Shown here in pieces: positions 62,668-64,000 of a stretch of 64,000 nt of DNA (its first letter is position 1; every line of letters starts with the position of its first letter). A program made the position numbers and the translations under genes. The notes under the pieces are model-generated. The model saw only the letters and a program-made list of their open reading frames with translations. It ran no database searches and was not told where the DNA came from. The DNA is from Duganella sacchari (GTDB lineage Bacteria > Pseudomonadota > Gammaproteobacteria > Burkholderiales > Burkholderiaceae_D): assembly GCF_900143065.1 (NCBI RefSeq), contig NZ_FRCX01000002.1, positions 124,001 through 188,000 of the forward strand, in the 5' to 3' direction.

Positions 62668-63810
62668 ATGACACCAATCGCCGTCCGCCGCTGGGCATGG
62701 ATACACAAGTGGAGCAGCCTGGTTTGCACCGTGTTCATGTTGCTGTTGTGCGTCACCGGCCTGCCGCTGATCTATCACCACGAAATCGATCACGCGCTTG
62801 GCAACGCCATTGAAGCGCCGCAGATGGCGGCCGGTACGCCGATGGCCAGCCTGGATAAGGTCATCGCGGCCGGCAAGGCGCTGTACCCGGACAAGATGGC
62901 CATGTATTTGTCGCAGGAGGCCGATGATCCGAAGATCTGGTTCCTGACCATGGGCGACAATCCGACCGACGAAAAATTCAAATCGATCGCCGTGGATGCG
63001 CGCACCGCCAAGGTGCTGGGCGAGCCCAGTTTCGAAGGCAGTTTTCTGGGCGTGATGTTCCACCTGCATGTGGATCTGTACGCAGGCCTGTGGGGCAAGC
63101 TGTTCCTCGGTTTGATGGGACTGCTGCTGGTGATGGCGATTATTTCCGGGGTCGTGCTGTACGCGCCGTTCATGCGCAAGCTGGATTTTGGCGAGGTGCG
63201 CCGCGAGCGCGGCCCGCGCGTCAAGTGGCTGGACCTGCACAATATGCTGGGCATCGTCACACTGACCTGGGCATTGGTGGTGGGCGCCACCGGCATGATT
63301 AATACCTGGGCTGACCTGCTGCTGAAGTATTGGCAGTACACCGAGATGGCGGAAATGGTCGCGCCATACAAAGGTCTGCCGCCGCCCACCCAGCTGGGAT
63401 CGATGCAGCAATCGCTGGAGCACGCGGTCGCTGCGGAGCCGGGCATGAAGATCGGTTTTGTCGCCTTCCCAGGCACCCCGTTCACCAGCCCGCACCATTA
63501 CGGCATCTTCATGCGCGGTAACGAGGCGTTGACGTCGCGCCTGTACAAGCCAGTGCTGATCGATGCGCAGACCACCCGGATTACGGACCGCCGCCAGCTG
63601 CCCTGGTACCTGACCGGCCTGCTGATTTCGCAGCCGCTGCACTTTGGCGACTACGGCGGCCCGTGGATGCAGTTCCTGTGGGCGGCGCTGGATATCATCA
63701 CCATCTTTGTGCTGGGCAGCGGCCTGTATCTCTGGCTGAAGCGGGGCGCACCGGCGCCCGCGCGCGCTGCAGCGGCAGCCAAGGAAGAACAGCAGCAGGT
63801 GCCGGCATGA
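62668..63810 (+). CDS. PepSY-associated transmembrane protein (siderophore/iron utilisation)
   Basis: A 380-residue inner-membrane protein with four main helices (about 18-38, 130-165, 190-215 and 345-370). The family opening RRWAWIHKWSSLVCTVFMLLLCVTG is diagnostic; conserved histidines (HKW, YHHEID, HLHVDL, DLHNMLG) could hold haem, as in ferric reductases of the FpvG/PiuB type. Its place beside a siderophore receptor behind shared Fur boxes suggests it reduces ferric siderophore after uptake (inference). It overlaps the next gene by four bases. Confidence 0.9.
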   Translation: MTPIAVRRWAWIHKWSSLVCTVFMLLLCVTGLPLIYHHEIDHALGNAIEAPQMAAGTPMASLDKVIAAGKALYPDKMAMYLSQEADDPKIWFLTMGDNPTDEKFKSIAVDARTAKVLGEPSFEGSFLGVMFHLHVDLYAGLWGKLFLGLMGLLLVMAIISGVVLYAPFMRKLDFGEVRRERGPRVKWLDLHNMLGIVTLTWALVVGATGMINTWADLLLKYWQYTEMAEMVAPYKGLPPPTQLGSMQQSLEHAVAAEPGMKIGFVAFPGTPFTSPHHYGIFMRGNEALTSRLYKPVLIDAQTTRITDRRQLPWYLTGLLISQPLHFGDYGGPWMQFLWAALDIITIFVLGSGLYLWLKRGAPAPARAAAAAKEEQQQVPA

Positions 63811-63989
63811 GCGGCCCGTTCCTGCGCATGTGGGCGGCCCCCATCGCGCTGTCCGTGCTGACCGTGATTGGACTGTTGTCCGCACTGTTAGGCGACGGTG
63901 TGTGGGACCATGTATCTGCTGTCGCGCTGGGTGTACCGGTGCTGTTATGTCTCTGGCTGGGCTTGCGGCGACGCACAAAAAGCGATTGA
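63807..63989 (+). CDS. Small membrane protein coupled to the PepSY gene
   Basis: A 60-residue protein with two hydrophobic helices (about 10-30 and 35-53) and a basic end (LRRRTKSD). Its ATG overlaps the PepSY stop (ATGA), so it is co-translated. Short two-helix proteins are common behind PepSY genes; function unknown. Confidence 0.75.
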   Translation: MSGPFLRMWAAPIALSVLTVIGLLSALLGDGVWDHVSAVALGVPVLLCLWLGLRRRTKSD

Positions 63990-64000
63990 TTTATTTGCAT

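Overview
This window is a GC-rich (roughly 60-63%) bacterial chromosome segment with dense, mostly intact genes. The gene set suggests a betaproteobacterium of the Burkholderiales, most likely Oxalobacteraceae (the Massilia/Duganella/Janthinobacterium group). The hints are several PEP-CTERM proteins, the selO-msrB-yciB-bolA-parvulin order, the mltG-tmk-holB-pilZ order, many chemoreceptors, a second EF-G and Caulobacter-type TonB receptors. This placement is inference from gene content; there is no rRNA in the window. I see no tRNA, rRNA or CRISPR array.

Layout. 1-7.9 kb: end of purL, an AraC regulator divergent from a membrane protein, an AlkD-like DNA repair protein, two tandem parvulins, then (minus strand) selO-msrB-yciB-bolA. 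7.9-15.7 kb: acyl-CoA ligase, a transmembrane chemoreceptor, a SnoaL-like protein with an AraC regulator, a MarR-controlled DHA2 efflux pump and a DUF4197 protein. 15.7-20.4 kb: a compact accessory chemotaxis operon (soluble double-PAS receptor, CheR, CheD, triple-CheW protein). 20.7-33.9 kb: fatty-acid or related acyl-CoA catabolism, with a FadJ-type bifunctional enzyme, a seven-gene operon starting with thiolase and acyl-CoA dehydrogenase, and an MHS transporter. Between them lie two tandem PEP-CTERM genes and a RAYT (REP-associated transposase) flanked by perfect inverted 28-bp repeats. 33.9-38 kb: a PEP-CTERM protein, flaG with a sigma-28-like promoter, a TPR protein with an ATP-grasp-like tail, NRDE/TANGO2, DUF4936 and YgfZ.

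38-50 kb: the conserved mltG-tmk-holB-pilZ block, separated from its usual partner tatD by an acetyltransferase, a KfrA-like protein and an antiporter. Then come an ankyrin protein, a protein-arginine-methyltransferase-like enzyme, small proteins, phospholipase A and a stand-alone EF-G. 50-64 kb: cell-envelope uptake genes: a small outer-membrane barrel, a porin-like protein, two NagX/HGSNAT-like membrane acyltransferases downstream of a large TonB receptor, a divergent QseBC-type two-component system, a repeat-rich DUF2799 lipoprotein, a siderophore-type TonB receptor and a divergent PepSY protein behind Fur-like boxes.

Links between genes. Two beta-oxidation promoters (before the fadJ-like gene and before the thiolase operon) share an exact 11-bp operator-like core, which suggests one repressor. 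The two-component system has PmrA/QseB-type direct repeats in the space it shares with the TonB receptor. The AraC regulator at 1.5 kb has a 21-bp-spaced direct repeat in its divergent promoter. The oddest protein-level items are a CheD with an altered active-site triad and a cysteine-rich tail, a bacterial PRMT-like enzyme that keeps the double-E spacing, and a selO gene whose only ATG is one base out of frame.
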